Shown here piece after piece: positions 1-8,681 of a stretch of 64,000 nt of DNA; the stretch's first letter is position 1, and each line of letters starts with the position of its first letter. The DNA is from Flavobacterium johnsoniae. GTDB lineage: Bacteria; Bacteroidota; Bacteroidia; Flavobacteriales; Flavobacteriaceae. The notes below the pieces were generated by a model. It ran no database searches. It saw only the letters and a program-made list of their open reading frames with translations, and had not been told where the DNA came from. The translations under genes and the position numbers were made by a program. The stretch is taken from the NCBI RefSeq assembly GCF_001879205.1, contig NZ_MLFK01000005.1:806001-870000 (forward strand), given 5' to 3'.

Positions 1-37
1 CAATTTGCAATTCATCTTTATTTGCAGGAACAGCCAT
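1..37 (-). CDS. N-terminal 12 codons of an unidentified gene, possibly ClbS/DfsB (DUF1706) family
   Basis: A minus-strand ATG at 37 opens a reading frame that runs out of the window after 12 codons and reads MAVPANKDELQI. This start resembles the N-terminus of the ClbS/DfsB (DUF1706) four-helix-bundle proteins, which often begin with a short Met-Ala-x-Pro-x-x-Lys-x-Glu-Leu stretch. Twelve residues cannot settle the family, so the assignment is tentative. Confidence 0.35.
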   Translation of the reverse strand, partial: MAVPANKDELQI

Positions 38-73
38 AATTTTGCAGAATATAACTTTTTATCAAATATAAGT

Positions 74-120
74 AAAAAGCAAAAACCTTTGGTAAAGGAG
101 TGAACTTTGCCAAAGGTTAT
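74..120 (-). terminator. Rho-independent terminator after the AsmA-like gene
   Basis: Arms 84-97 and 105-118 are 14 nt long and pair throughout, with one G-U wobble and a 7-nt loop. On the minus strand the stem runs into T-rich sequence. It lies 40 bp beyond the stop codon of the AsmA-like gene. Confidence 0.7.
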
Positions 121-160
121 TTGATTATGCTAAGTGGATAAGAATTTGAATTGTTAAGTG

Positions 161-2917
161 TTATTCAGTATCCTTGGTTTCTTCTAGATCTTCAGTCTTG
201 CGGCCTACTTTTACTTTAGGACTGTTTTGAGTTCCTGTAACAGTCAGCGGAATTCCGAATATGCCAAACGGAGGGAGTCCTAAGCGCATTTTTAAGTTCA
301 GTTTTCCGTCTAAGCTTGTTGTGCCTTCAATTCTTGGCCTAAAGCCTGCAAATTTAAATTTAAAGCGTTCTACAGTTATAATATTATTTTTGACAGTAGT
401 TTTAATATCTACTTTTGAAAGGTCAGGATTTTTCATTGATTCGGAGTTGGTTTGTTTGCTTACAGCAGTAAACATTTTCAAGCCTCTAACTTTTACATCT
501 TTTACAGAAAGAGTTCCGCCTCCGGCCAGCGATGGGTAAACAGGCTCCATATTTCCGTTTAAACGGCCTTTTAATTGGTAATCCAAAGAAACAATTCCTT
601 GTGCCTTTTCAGCAGCACTTGCCATTTTTCTGAAAACTTCAATTTCGTTATATGCTCTTTTGATGTCAAAATCGGAAGCTTTTATAGTATAATCAAAATT
701 GGCTTTTTGAGGTGTTACGGCTTGATAGTTAGCATTCATGACTACTTTGCAGCCAATTAAATCAAAGCCGGTATTCTGCATTGTTAATTTGCCTTTATTC
801 ATAGTTAAATGACCCGTTGCATTCTGAAGATTCAGTTTGTCAAAATTTACTTTTTGGGCATTGGCTAATAATTGTAAATTTAGATTTGTTGGGATAATGA
901 TAACACCTGTTTGTTTTGTTTCTGTCTTTGTTTCTGTTTTTTGGGTTGTCGTTTCGGTTACAGATGTTTCTGCAGATGTATTCGACATAAATTCATCTAC
1001 ATTTATATAACGTGCAGAAACTTTAAAAGAGCCTCTTAAAATGCCTGTATTTGTTGTAGCATAGTTGAAAACATTCTGCAGATAACCGTTCATTTTAAAA
1101 TCAGATTGTCCGTATGCAGCCAGGAAGTTGTTGAACGACATTTTATCCTGATTGATTTTGAAAATGCCTTCTTTAATTATGAATTTTTTAGGCAGATATT
1201 CTGATGCTACTCCAATGTTTCTTAACTCCAGAGTTCCTTTGTTGTGTAATTTGCTGTAATTGCCTTTTTCGGCGTCGCTTTGTCTTCCTTTCAAAACCAG
1301 ATCAGCTTTTATGAAGCCGTCTAAGTCCAGTCCTTTTTGAGAAAATACTTTATAGATTCGGTTTACATCCAGTTCTCCTTTGGCTTTAATATCGTATGTT
1401 AAGTCATTAAAATCACTTAAGTCAGCTTCTACAAAAACAGGTTTTCCTTCAAAAGTAAATTGAGCAGGTTTTAGTTTGACTTTTAAATCGCCAAAAGTTC
1501 CTTTTTGGTTGTCGATATTAGTTTTTACAGTAATATTGGTAATCGGATTTGGGTAATATTTTGTTTTTACGTACCCATTTTCTAAATCAAGCACTCCTTT
1601 GGTAACAGGAAAAAGCTTGTTTTTCTGGTCAAATTTACCATTTGCCTGAACATCTCCGGCCAAAGATCCTTTTAATTCTATGTCTGGAATTCCAAGTGCT
1701 TTTGTTAGTTTTTCGAGATCAATTTTTGCTTTAAAATCAGCATTTATTTCAGGGGTGTTTACGCCTTTTACAAAGAATTTAGATTTTAAATAATCTTTAT
1801 TAATGTTTAGCGACAGGTTTTTAGCGTCAACCGTTACAAGGTCCGGATTTAAAGAAGGAACCTTTGTTTTAATATCTAAATTTAAATTAGAAACAGGAAA
1901 GGCGCTTTTATTATAATTCACAAAACCATTGTCAATTTTTACATCGAGATTTAAATCAGGAGCCATATTTTGTGAAGTGATGTAGTTTCCTTTTAAAGTT
2001 AAAAGAAGGTTTGTGTTTCCTTTTAATTCTGCTTTAGAAAGCCATGTAATATATTTTGGAGGGAAGGCCGTAAATACATCATATAAGTCGCTGTTGTCAG
2101 ATTTAATCACAAAATCCATATTGTAGCCATCTTTCAGGATGTCAAATTTTCCTTTAAAATCGACTAAAAGCTGATTGATTTTTAAGTTGTTCTGTTGGAA
2201 GAAAAACGATAAGGAATTGATATTTACTTTTGTAATTAAGTCGGCGTCGACTTTTTTATTCATTAAATAAGGTTCGTCTTCATAAACAATATTTAGTTTT
2301 TCAATTTTGGCTTTTGAGTATAAATCAAAAACGGCTTTGTTTAAATCACCTTTTCCTAAATAATTAAAACCAAGAGCATCAAAATGAACTTTGGTCGACT
2401 GATCGTCGTAAATAATTTTACTGTTCAGGATTTCAATTCTTTCTAATTTTAAAGCAGTATCAGTACTGTCTTTGGTTTCTGCGGCTTTTGCCTGAGATTT
2501 ATAAATGTTGTAATTGGCTTCTCCATTTGGATTCACTTTTACGTTTATAAATGAATCTGATAAATAAATCTGATCAATCTTTACTGATTTGCTAAAAATT
2601 AAACTGGCAACATTTATCCCAAAAGAAACCTCTTTTGCGGTAATGAATTTTTCGTTTTTGTATGGCGCTGAACCATTAAGACTTAAATTATCTAAGGTTA
2701 GGGTCAGGGATGGAAAATGACGAAAAAACGAAACAGAAACATCAGAATAATTGAGTTCTGCACTTAATCTTTCGTTGGCTGTTTTTTTGATCTGTTCTTT
2801 AATCTGATCCTCAAAAACGATAGGCGTTAAAAATAATAATCCTAAAATAACGGCGAAAGTTATCCCTAAATACTTCGCAATCTTAAATACGACTGATCTG
2901 GATTTACTTTTTTGCAT
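161..2917 (-). CDS. AsmA-like inner-membrane-anchored envelope protein
   Basis: A 918-residue protein with one N-terminal membrane anchor (about residues 12-32) followed by a very long, repetitive beta-strand region. Short alternating strands and recurrent Lys/Asp/Asn-rich turns are typical of AsmA/TamB/YhdP-like chains, which are thought to bridge the inner and outer membranes and move lipids. A Thr/Lys/Glu-rich low-complexity stretch sits at about residues 644-670 and separates the first part from an AsmA C-terminal-type region ending in conserved Gly/Pro turns. The gene follows miaE by 51 bp on the same strand and may share its transcript, although the functions look unrelated. The precise role (outer-membrane biogenesis or lipid transport) is inferred from the family. 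Confidence 0.75.
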   Translation of the reverse strand: MQKSKSRSVVFKIAKYLGITFAVILGLLFLTPIVFEDQIKEQIKKTANERLSAELNYSDVSVSFFRHFPSLTLTLDNLSLNGSAPYKNEKFITAKEVSFGINVASLIFSKSVKIDQIYLSDSFINVKVNPNGEANYNIYKSQAKAAETKDSTDTALKLERIEILNSKIIYDDQSTKVHFDALGFNYLGKGDLNKAVFDLYSKAKIEKLNIVYEDEPYLMNKKVDADLITKVNINSLSFFFQQNNLKINQLLVDFKGKFDILKDGYNMDFVIKSDNSDLYDVFTAFPPKYITWLSKAELKGNTNLLLTLKGNYITSQNMAPDLNLDVKIDNGFVNYNKSAFPVSNLNLDIKTKVPSLNPDLVTVDAKNLSLNINKDYLKSKFFVKGVNTPEINADFKAKIDLEKLTKALGIPDIELKGSLAGDVQANGKFDQKNKLFPVTKGVLDLENGYVKTKYYPNPITNITVKTNIDNQKGTFGDLKVKLKPAQFTFEGKPVFVEADLSDFNDLTYDIKAKGELDVNRIYKVFSQKGLDLDGFIKADLVLKGRQSDAEKGNYSKLHNKGTLELRNIGVASEYLPKKFIIKEGIFKINQDKMSFNNFLAAYGQSDFKMNGYLQNVFNYATTNTGILRGSFKVSARYINVDEFMSNTSAETSVTETTTQKTETKTETKQTGVIIIPTNLNLQLLANAQKVNFDKLNLQNATGHLTMNKGKLTMQNTGFDLIGCKVVMNANYQAVTPQKANFDYTIKASDFDIKRAYNEIEVFRKMASAAEKAQGIVSLDYQLKGRLNGNMEPVYPSLAGGGTLSVKDVKVRGLKMFTAVSKQTNSESMKNPDLSKVDIKTTVKNNIITVERFKFKFAGFRPRIEGTTSLDGKLNLKMRLGLPPFGIFGIPLTVTGTQNSPKVKVGRKTEDLEETKDTE

Positions 2918-2968
2918 AACGAATTGTGGTGTTTAAATATAAAATATAGAGTCAAAAAAAGAGTAGAA

Positions 2969-3550
2969 TTACCCGTGAATAGTTTCTTTTTTACCGTAGT
3001 TGGTAATAATAGAGCCTTCATATTCAATCCATTCCTTCCATCGTTTATCGATGTCAATATTGTCTTGGTATTTTCTCGCAAATCCTAAAAAAGTAGTGTA
3101 ATGTCCAGCTTCAGAAATCATTAAATCGCGATAGAATTTGGCTAATTCTTCGTCCTTAATGTTCTCAGAAAGTATTTTAAAACGCTCACAGCTTCTGGCT
3201 TCGATCATAGCTGAAAACAATAAACGATCGCAAAGAGCATCTCGTCGGCTTCCGTCTTTTTTCATGAATTTAAAAAGCTCATTTACATAATGGTCTTTTC
3301 GCTCGCGTCCTAAAGTAAGGCCGCGCTTTTTTATTACGTCGTGAACCATTTGTAAGTGTTCCAGTTCTTCTCTTGCAATTACAAGCATTTCGGTTACTAA
3401 TTCCTCTAATTCAGAATTATAGGTAACAATACTGATTGCATTTGAAGCTGCTTTTTGTTCGCACCATGCATGATCAGTTAAAATTTCTTCAATGTTTGAC
3501 TCGACGATATTTACCCATCGAGGATCTGTAGCTAATTTTAATCCTAACAT
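2969..3550 (-). CDS. miaE: tRNA-(ms[2]io[6]A)-hydroxylase
   Basis: A 193-residue ferritin-like diiron protein. It carries the expected carboxylate/histidine ligands on helices, including EELEHLQ in the first half and an E-x-x-S-C-E-R-F plus SEAGHYTTF pair in the second half. MiaE hydroxylates the isopentenyl group of ms2i6A at position 37 of tRNA. The ATG at 3550 (MLGLKLATDP, a typical MiaE start) is preferred over an in-frame TTG at 3577, because the upstream codon lies inside a TAnnTTTG promoter box at 3575-3582. It is probably the first gene of a transcript that includes the AsmA-like gene. Confidence 0.9.
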   Translation of the reverse strand: MLGLKLATDPRWVNIVESNIEEILTDHAWCEQKAASNAISIVTYNSELEELVTEMLVIAREELEHLQMVHDVIKKRGLTLGRERKDHYVNELFKFMKKDGSRRDALCDRLLFSAMIEARSCERFKILSENIKDEELAKFYRDLMISEAGHYTTFLGFARKYQDNIDIDKRWKEWIEYEGSIITNYGKKETIHG

Positions 3551-3574
3551 AATTTCCCAGCATTTTAGTTCTTG

Positions 3575-3582
3575 CAAAATTA
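3575..3582 (-). promoter_or_regulatory. Candidate -7 promoter element for miaE
   Basis: The minus strand reads TAATTTTG, a full match to the Bacteroidota TAnnTTTG box. The predicted transcription start is near 3568, about 18 nt before the ATG at 3550. No clear TTG was found at -33. Confidence 0.45.
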
Positions 3583-3664
3583 GTGTTTTTTATTACTAAA
3601 AATCAGGAAATGTGGTGTGATTGCGCTGAAAAAAGCATTATTTTGTAAGTTGAAATAAAATACA

Positions 3665-4909
3665 ATGAATCAGATAAAAAAACTTCTTATAATTGGGTTT
3701 GTCTGGCCTGAGCCAAATTCTTCTGCGGCAGGCGGGAGAATGATGCAGTTGATTTCTATCTTCAAAGAAAACGGATTCGAAATTACGTTTGCCAGTGCAG
3801 CTTTAGATAGTGATTTTATGGTTGATTTGTCTGAGTTGGGAGTTGCAAAAAAAAGCATTGAACTTAATGCTGTCAGTTTTGATGATTTTGTAACCGAATT
3901 AAATCCGGATATTGTTTTATTTGATCGTTTTATGATCGAAGAGCAGTTTGGTTGGCGCGTAACCGAAAAATGCCCAAAAGCGATCCGGATTTTAGATACT
4001 GAAGATTTACATTGTTTAAGAACAGCGAGACAGAAAGCTTTTAAAGAAAATAGAAAATTTGAAATAACAGATTTATTTTCCGAAGAAGTGGCAAAACGAG
4101 AAATTGCCAGTATTTTGAGATGTGATCTATCTTTGATTATTTCTGAATTTGAAATGAATGTTCTAACGGATCATTTTAGAATTAATACCGATTTGCTTTT
4201 TTATCTTCCTTTTTTAGTTGATAAAATGTCTAAAGAAAATCTTTTGAAACTTCCTTCTTTTCAAGACCGCAGAAATTTTGTTTTCATTGGAAATTTTCTT
4301 CATGAACCTAACTGGAATACCGTTCAATATTTAAAAGAGGCGATTTGGCCTTCGATCAGGAAGGAATTTCCGGAAGCTGTTTTAGAAGTTTATGGAGCTT
4401 ATCCTTCACAGAAAGTATTGCAATTGCATCAGCCCAAAAGCGGATTTTATATAAAGGGCAGGGCAGAAGATGCTAATGAAGTGGTAGAGAAAGCAAGAGT
4501 TGTTTTGGCGCCAATTCGTTTTGGAGCGGGTTTGAAGGGTAAATTACTAGAAGCGATGCAATGCGGAACGCCAAGTGTAACTACGACAATTGGTTCTGAA
4601 GCCATGCATTCCAATTTGCCTTGGAATGGATTTATAGAAGATGATGTATTTGAATTTGCTAAAAAAGCAGCTGTACTTTATCAAGATGAAAATCTGTGGA
4701 AACAAGCTCAAAAAAATGGCATTTCGATTATTAATGAGTGTTATCAAAAAAGTGATTATTCAGATAGGCTAATGCCGATAGTTGATTCTTTGTTGTTAGA
4801 TTCAGAAAGTCATCGCCTTCATAATTTTATGGGGAATTTATTGCAGCATCACGCGTACCGAAGTACTATGTATATGTCGAAATGGATTGAAGCTAAAAAT
4901 AAAAGCTAA
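3665..4909 (+). CDS. Glycosyltransferase, GT4-like (family 1 GT-B fold)
   Basis: A 414-residue cytoplasmic protein without signal peptide. The N-terminal half begins with a Rossmann strand (LLIIGFVWPEPNSSAAGGRM) of the type that binds the acceptor. The C-terminal half has the GT-B donor-binding signature: FIGNFLHEPNWNT, then LAPIRFGAGLKGKLLEAMQCGTP, with the E of the E-x7-E-like motif in LLEAM. It stands alone between two unrelated minus-strand genes, so neither donor nor acceptor can be read from context. It ends in a strong hairpin shared with the convergent peptidase gene. Confidence 0.8.
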   Translation: MNQIKKLLIIGFVWPEPNSSAAGGRMMQLISIFKENGFEITFASAALDSDFMVDLSELGVAKKSIELNAVSFDDFVTELNPDIVLFDRFMIEEQFGWRVTEKCPKAIRILDTEDLHCLRTARQKAFKENRKFEITDLFSEEVAKREIASILRCDLSLIISEFEMNVLTDHFRINTDLLFYLPFLVDKMSKENLLKLPSFQDRRNFVFIGNFLHEPNWNTVQYLKEAIWPSIRKEFPEAVLEVYGAYPSQKVLQLHQPKSGFYIKGRAEDANEVVEKARVVLAPIRFGAGLKGKLLEAMQCGTPSVTTTIGSEAMHSNLPWNGFIEDDVFEFAKKAAVLYQDENLWKQAQKNGISIINECYQKSDYSDRLMPIVDSLLLDSESHRLHNFMGNLLQHHAYRSTMYMSKWIEAKNKS

Positions 4910-4948
4910 AAAAAATCCCGATTACATTCGTAATCGGGATTTTTTTTA
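4908..4948. terminator. Bidirectional terminator between the glycosyltransferase and M1 peptidase genes
   Basis: A perfect stem formed by 4912-4924 and 4931-4943 with a 6-nt loop, an A-run before and a T-run after, so it can work on both strands. Both flanking genes converge on it. Confidence 0.85.
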
Positions 4949-4957
4949 GATTTTATT

Positions 4958-5035
4958 TCAGTCGCAGTTTTCAGTCGCAGTAAACAGTTAGATGTAATCT
5001 GAATACTGAGACTGAGACTGAAAACGGAATATCGT
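4958..5035. repeat. Short intergenic repeat cluster rich in CAGTCGCAGT/ACTGAGACTG
   Basis: Two direct copies of TTCAGTCGCAG at 4958-4982 are followed about 25 bp later by ACTGAGACTGAGACTGAAAAC, which is partly complementary to them. The cluster fills the gap between the terminator and the end of the peptidase gene. Short repeats of this kind recur in intergenic DNA of many flavobacteria, but only this copy is visible here. Confidence 0.4.
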
Positions 5036-5038
5036 AAA

Positions 5039-6886
5039 CTATTTCAACAGATCTTCAACGGCTTGAATTGTAGTAGCGTGATACCCAGGTTTAGCTTTTT
5101 CAAAGACTTGTTTTGCCCAGATTTTTCCTTCCGGTGTTTTGGCCATTTCTTTGTAGAGCATCATTACTGATCCTGTTCTGCTGATTCCAATCAAGAATTG
5201 TTCAATTGCAGGATAGGCTGGTTTATAATTATGAATGACTGCCTGAACAAACCATTGGCGTTTTATGATAAAATTACCGCCTTTTGTAAAGTTGAATTCA
5301 TTGTCAATTGCTTCCATTTCCTTTGTTGTAATATCATCTGGAAGATGATCTATAAAGTGCTGTTTTTCTGCGGTTGATGTAATTTTTTGACTTAAACCTT
5401 TTACGCCGGTTTCTCTCCAGCTTTTTTGGATACTGTCAATTGCATCAAAATCTGCAGAACTTACCGGGGTAATATTGGATGGAATTCCTGGTTTGTAAAT
5501 CCAGTCTTCTGCTTTTATTTTATCAGCAAGAGTCTTGTCTCCTTTTATAAGATTTTCATTGTAATATTTGATAAAATCTTCTGTTGTTATGGATTTGAAA
5601 GCATGGGCGTCAAAATAATTTTTGATGAAAACATCAAATTTTTCACGTCCCACAGCGTTTTCGATAACTCTTAAAAAGGCATACCCTTTTACGTAAGGAA
5701 TCATGCTGATTCCGTCATCAGGATTTCTTCCTGTTAGAGAAACTTTGAGTCTTGTGTCAGGACTTGTGTCTCCATATTCGGCTACATTGTCAATTAATTC
5801 TTTGCGGATGATAACATTTTGCATTTCAAATTCTTTCTTTCCAAAAATAGCTTCGCCAATACGGTGTTCTACATAAGTAGTAAAGCCTTCGTTTAGCCAA
5901 ATATCATCCCAAGTGGCATTTGTTACTAAATTACCGCTCCAGCTGTGGCCTAATTCGTGTGCTAATAAACTAGTTAGTGAACGATCGCCGGCGATAACGC
6001 CTGGAGTTAAGAATGTTAGGTTTGGGTTTTCCATTCCGCCATAAGGAAAACTTGGCGGTAAAACCAATACATCGTAGCGTCCCCAACGGTAAGGTCCGTA
6101 CAGTTTTTCGGCCGCTACAACCATTTTTCCAAGTTCTGCAAATTCCCAGGCAGATTTTTTGAGCATTGACGGTTCTGCGTACACTCCGGTTCTATTGTCA
6201 ATTGCTTGGAATTCAATATCTCCAACGGCAATTGCCATTAAGTAAGATGGAATTGCTTTGTCTTGTTTAAAAGTATAAACTCCTGTATCGTTTTTCTTTT
6301 GCGGATTTACGGCGCTCATTACGGCTAATAAATCTTTAGGAACGGTAACTTTTGCATTATATGTAAAACGAATTCCCGGCGAATCCTGGCATGGAATCCA
6401 CGTTCTTGACCAAACACTTTCTCCCTGAGAGAAAACAAAAGGTTTCTTTTTGTCGGCAGTTTGAGCAGGAGAAAGCCATTGCAGCGCCACGGCTTCTTTA
6501 GTGGTGCTGTAGTAAATATTTACTTTGGTAGTATTTGGTTCAATTGTAATATGAAGTGGTTTTCCGTGAAACTCAACATCTTTTCCAAGTTCAAATTTGG
6601 TTTGTTTTTCGTCATCACCTAAAGTTACTTTTGTAATATTTAATGTGTTTTCATCAAAAATAATTTCATTTCCTTTACTGATGTTGTCAATGGTCCAGGA
6701 TGCTTTTCCTGAAATTGTCTGTGTGTCAAAATCGACTTTAATGTCGAGATCAAGGTGTTTAACTACTGCAAGTTCTGGTTTAGAGTAGCTGTGCTCGTCT
6801 GCAGTACTGGTTGGTTTTTCTGCTTGGTCTTTTTTCTGGCAGGCAATAACTGTAAGAAATAAGATTAGAAAGATTAGTTTTTTCAT
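5039..6886 (-). CDS. M1 family zinc aminopeptidase lipoprotein (leukotriene-A4-hydrolase-like)
   Basis: A 615-residue exported peptidase. Residues 1-16 form a lipoprotein signal (MKKLIFLILFLTVIAC), with Cys16 as the lipidated residue. The M1 exopeptidase motif GGMEN is at 283-287. The zinc site HELGH is at 310-314, with the third ligand in LNEGF (Glu333). A C-terminal helical domain of LTA4-hydrolase type follows. It probably trims peptides in the periplasm or at the outer membrane. The gene is monocistronic, bounded by a bidirectional terminator downstream and the pdhC terminator upstream. Confidence 0.92.
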   Translation of the reverse strand: MKKLIFLILFLTVIACQKKDQAEKPTSTADEHSYSKPELAVVKHLDLDIKVDFDTQTISGKASWTIDNISKGNEIIFDENTLNITKVTLGDDEKQTKFELGKDVEFHGKPLHITIEPNTTKVNIYYSTTKEAVALQWLSPAQTADKKKPFVFSQGESVWSRTWIPCQDSPGIRFTYNAKVTVPKDLLAVMSAVNPQKKNDTGVYTFKQDKAIPSYLMAIAVGDIEFQAIDNRTGVYAEPSMLKKSAWEFAELGKMVVAAEKLYGPYRWGRYDVLVLPPSFPYGGMENPNLTFLTPGVIAGDRSLTSLLAHELGHSWSGNLVTNATWDDIWLNEGFTTYVEHRIGEAIFGKKEFEMQNVIIRKELIDNVAEYGDTSPDTRLKVSLTGRNPDDGISMIPYVKGYAFLRVIENAVGREKFDVFIKNYFDAHAFKSITTEDFIKYYNENLIKGDKTLADKIKAEDWIYKPGIPSNITPVSSADFDAIDSIQKSWRETGVKGLSQKITSTAEKQHFIDHLPDDITTKEMEAIDNEFNFTKGGNFIIKRQWFVQAVIHNYKPAYPAIEQFLIGISRTGSVMMLYKEMAKTPEGKIWAKQVFEKAKPGYHATTIQAVEDLLK

Positions 6887-6921
6887 TTTATGAAGTATTG
6901 AATTTGAGAAGGGAAATTAAA

Positions 6922-6959
6922 CAAAAAATCCCGTTTTGAATAAACAAAACGGGATTTTA
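6922..6959 (-). terminator. Terminator of the pdhA-pdhC operon
   Basis: A perfect 14-bp stem (6925-6938 with 6945-6958) and 6-nt loop, followed by a T-run on the minus strand. It lies about 50 bp past the pdhC stop codon and isolates the operon from the M1 peptidase gene. Confidence 0.88.
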
Positions 6960-7010
6960 TTAAATATAACCTTCATTCGAAGCCTTTGGTTGGCCAGGCT
7001 GACATATAAA

Positions 7011-8675
7011 TTATGCCAACATTGTAACTGGGCTTTCGATGTATTGTTTTAATGTTTGTAAGAACTGAGCGCCAGTTGCACCGTCAATTGTTCTGTGGTC
7101 ACAAGCTAATGATAACATCATTGTGTTTCCAACTACGATTTGACCGTTTTTAACTACTGGTTTCTCAACAATTGCACCTACAGAAAGGATGGCAGAGTTT
7201 GGCTGGTTGATAATTGAATTGAATTCAGTAATACCAAACATTCCAAGGTTAGATACTGTAAAAGTACTTCCTTCCATTTCTTGTGGTCCTAATTTTTTGT
7301 TTTTAGCTCTTCCGGCAAGATCTCTTACTGAAGCGCCAATTTGAGATAAACTCATAGCATCTGTAAATTTCAATACAGGAACTACTAGTCCGTCTTCAAC
7401 AGCTACAGCAACACCAATGTTAACGTGGTGGTTGATGATAATAGCATCTTCTTTCCACTGAGAGTTAATTTTTGGGTGTTTTTTCAATGCTAAAGCACAA
7501 GCTTTAATTACCATATCGTTGAAAGATACTTTTGTATCAGGCACTGTATTGATAGTTGCTCTTGCGCCCATAGCTTCGTCCATGCTTACTTCGATCACTA
7601 AGTTGTAGTGAGGAGCTGTAAATAAAGATTCTGCAAGACGTTTTGCGATAATTTTACGCATTTGAGAGTTTTTGATCTCTTCTGTGTAAACTTCTCCCGC
7701 AGGAACAAATACTTTTGGTGCGGCAGGAGCAGAAGCTTCTTGTTTTGCATCAGCAGTTTTTGCGGCAGGTTGTGCTTGTGCAGCTGGAGTAAAGTTTTCG
7801 ATATCGCTTTTTACGATACGTCCGTTTTCACCAGATCCTTTAACCTGGTTTAATTGGATTCCTTTGTCAGAAGCGATTTTCTTAGCTAAAGGTGAAGCCA
7901 AAATTCTTCCTCCGTTTGATGAAGTATCAGCAGTTGCTTCTGCAGTTTTTTCAGCAGCAGGAGCAGTTTTTGTTTCTTCTGCAGCAGCAGGAGCACTTGC
8001 AGCGCCTCCGGAAGTATAGTTGTCAGCAATTCCAGAAATATCAGTTCCTGCAGGTCCAATGATAGCTAATAAGCTGTCAACAGGTGCAGTGCTTCCTTCC
8101 TGAATTCCGATGTATAATAAAGTTCCGGCATTGAAAGACTCAAACTCCATTGTAGCTTTGTCTGTTTCAATTTCTGCTAAAATATCTCCTTCAGCTACAG
8201 TGTCGCCTACTTTTTTCAACCAGGTCGCTACTGTACCTTCTGTCATTGTATCGCTCAAACGCGGCATAGTTACAACTACAACACCTTTTGGTAATTCAGT
8301 TGCAGCTTTTGCAGGAGCAGCAGTTTCAGTTTTTGCTTCTGCAACAGGTGCATCAGCTTTAGCTTCTGCTTTTGGTTCCGAAGCTTCGGAACTAGCAGGA
8401 GCGTCACCACCAGCTAAAAGAGCAGAAATATCTTCTCCTTCTTTACCGATGATTGCTAGTAATGAATCAACTGGAGCAGTTTCTCCAGCCTGAATTCCGA
8501 TATGTAAAAGAGTTCCTTCGTTAAAAGATTCGAACTCCATTGTTGCTTTATCTGTTTCAATTTCAGCAAGGATATCTCCTTCACTGATTTTATCGCCTAC
8601 TTTTTTTAACCAAGTCGCTACCGTTCCTTCCGTCATAGTATCGCTCAAACGAGGCATTGTTACTTTAATAGCCAT
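7011..8675 (-). CDS. pdhC: Pyruvate dehydrogenase complex E2, dihydrolipoamide acetyltransferase
   Basis: A 554-residue E2 core subunit that transfers acetyl groups from lipoate to CoA. Two lipoyl domains lie in tandem (about residues 2-76 and 132-208), each with the same ETDKATMEF lipoylation loop (Lys43 and Lys173). They are joined by Ala/Pro/Glu/Lys-rich flexible linkers. An E1/E3-binding domain (GGRILASPLAKKIA onward, about 257-297) and the catalytic domain follow. The C-terminal HRTIDG supplies the catalytic His/Asp. The gene starts 6 bp after pdhA ends. The E1-beta and E3 genes are not nearby, so the complex is encoded at dispersed loci. Confidence 0.96.
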   Translation of the reverse strand: MAIKVTMPRLSDTMTEGTVATWLKKVGDKISEGDILAEIETDKATMEFESFNEGTLLHIGIQAGETAPVDSLLAIIGKEGEDISALLAGGDAPASSEASEPKAEAKADAPVAEAKTETAAPAKAATELPKGVVVVTMPRLSDTMTEGTVATWLKKVGDTVAEGDILAEIETDKATMEFESFNAGTLLYIGIQEGSTAPVDSLLAIIGPAGTDISGIADNYTSGGAASAPAAAEETKTAPAAEKTAEATADTSSNGGRILASPLAKKIASDKGIQLNQVKGSGENGRIVKSDIENFTPAAQAQPAAKTADAKQEASAPAAPKVFVPAGEVYTEEIKNSQMRKIIAKRLAESLFTAPHYNLVIEVSMDEAMGARATINTVPDTKVSFNDMVIKACALALKKHPKINSQWKEDAIIINHHVNIGVAVAVEDGLVVPVLKFTDAMSLSQIGASVRDLAGRAKNKKLGPQEMEGSTFTVSNLGMFGITEFNSIINQPNSAILSVGAIVEKPVVKNGQIVVGNTMMLSLACDHRTIDGATGAQFLQTLKQYIESPVTMLA

Positions 8676-8681
8676 AATTAA

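Noticed and set aside
3551..3577. TTG start extending MiaE by 9 residues
   Set aside because: It overlaps the TAATTTTG box, and the ATG at 3550 gives the usual family start.
4958..5035. CRISPR-like repeat array
   Set aside because: The units are short, imperfect, irregularly spaced and without spacers or cas genes.
8110..8493. 127-codon plus-strand ORF with Ala/Ser-rich protein
   Set aside because: It is the complement of the Ala/Pro/Glu-rich linkers and lipoyl domain of pdhC; composition reflects the linker repeats.
8150..8660. DNA direct repeat as a possible assembly duplication
   Set aside because: The two copies encode tandem lipoyl domains joined by linkers, a normal feature of E2 subunits, and differ at many positions.
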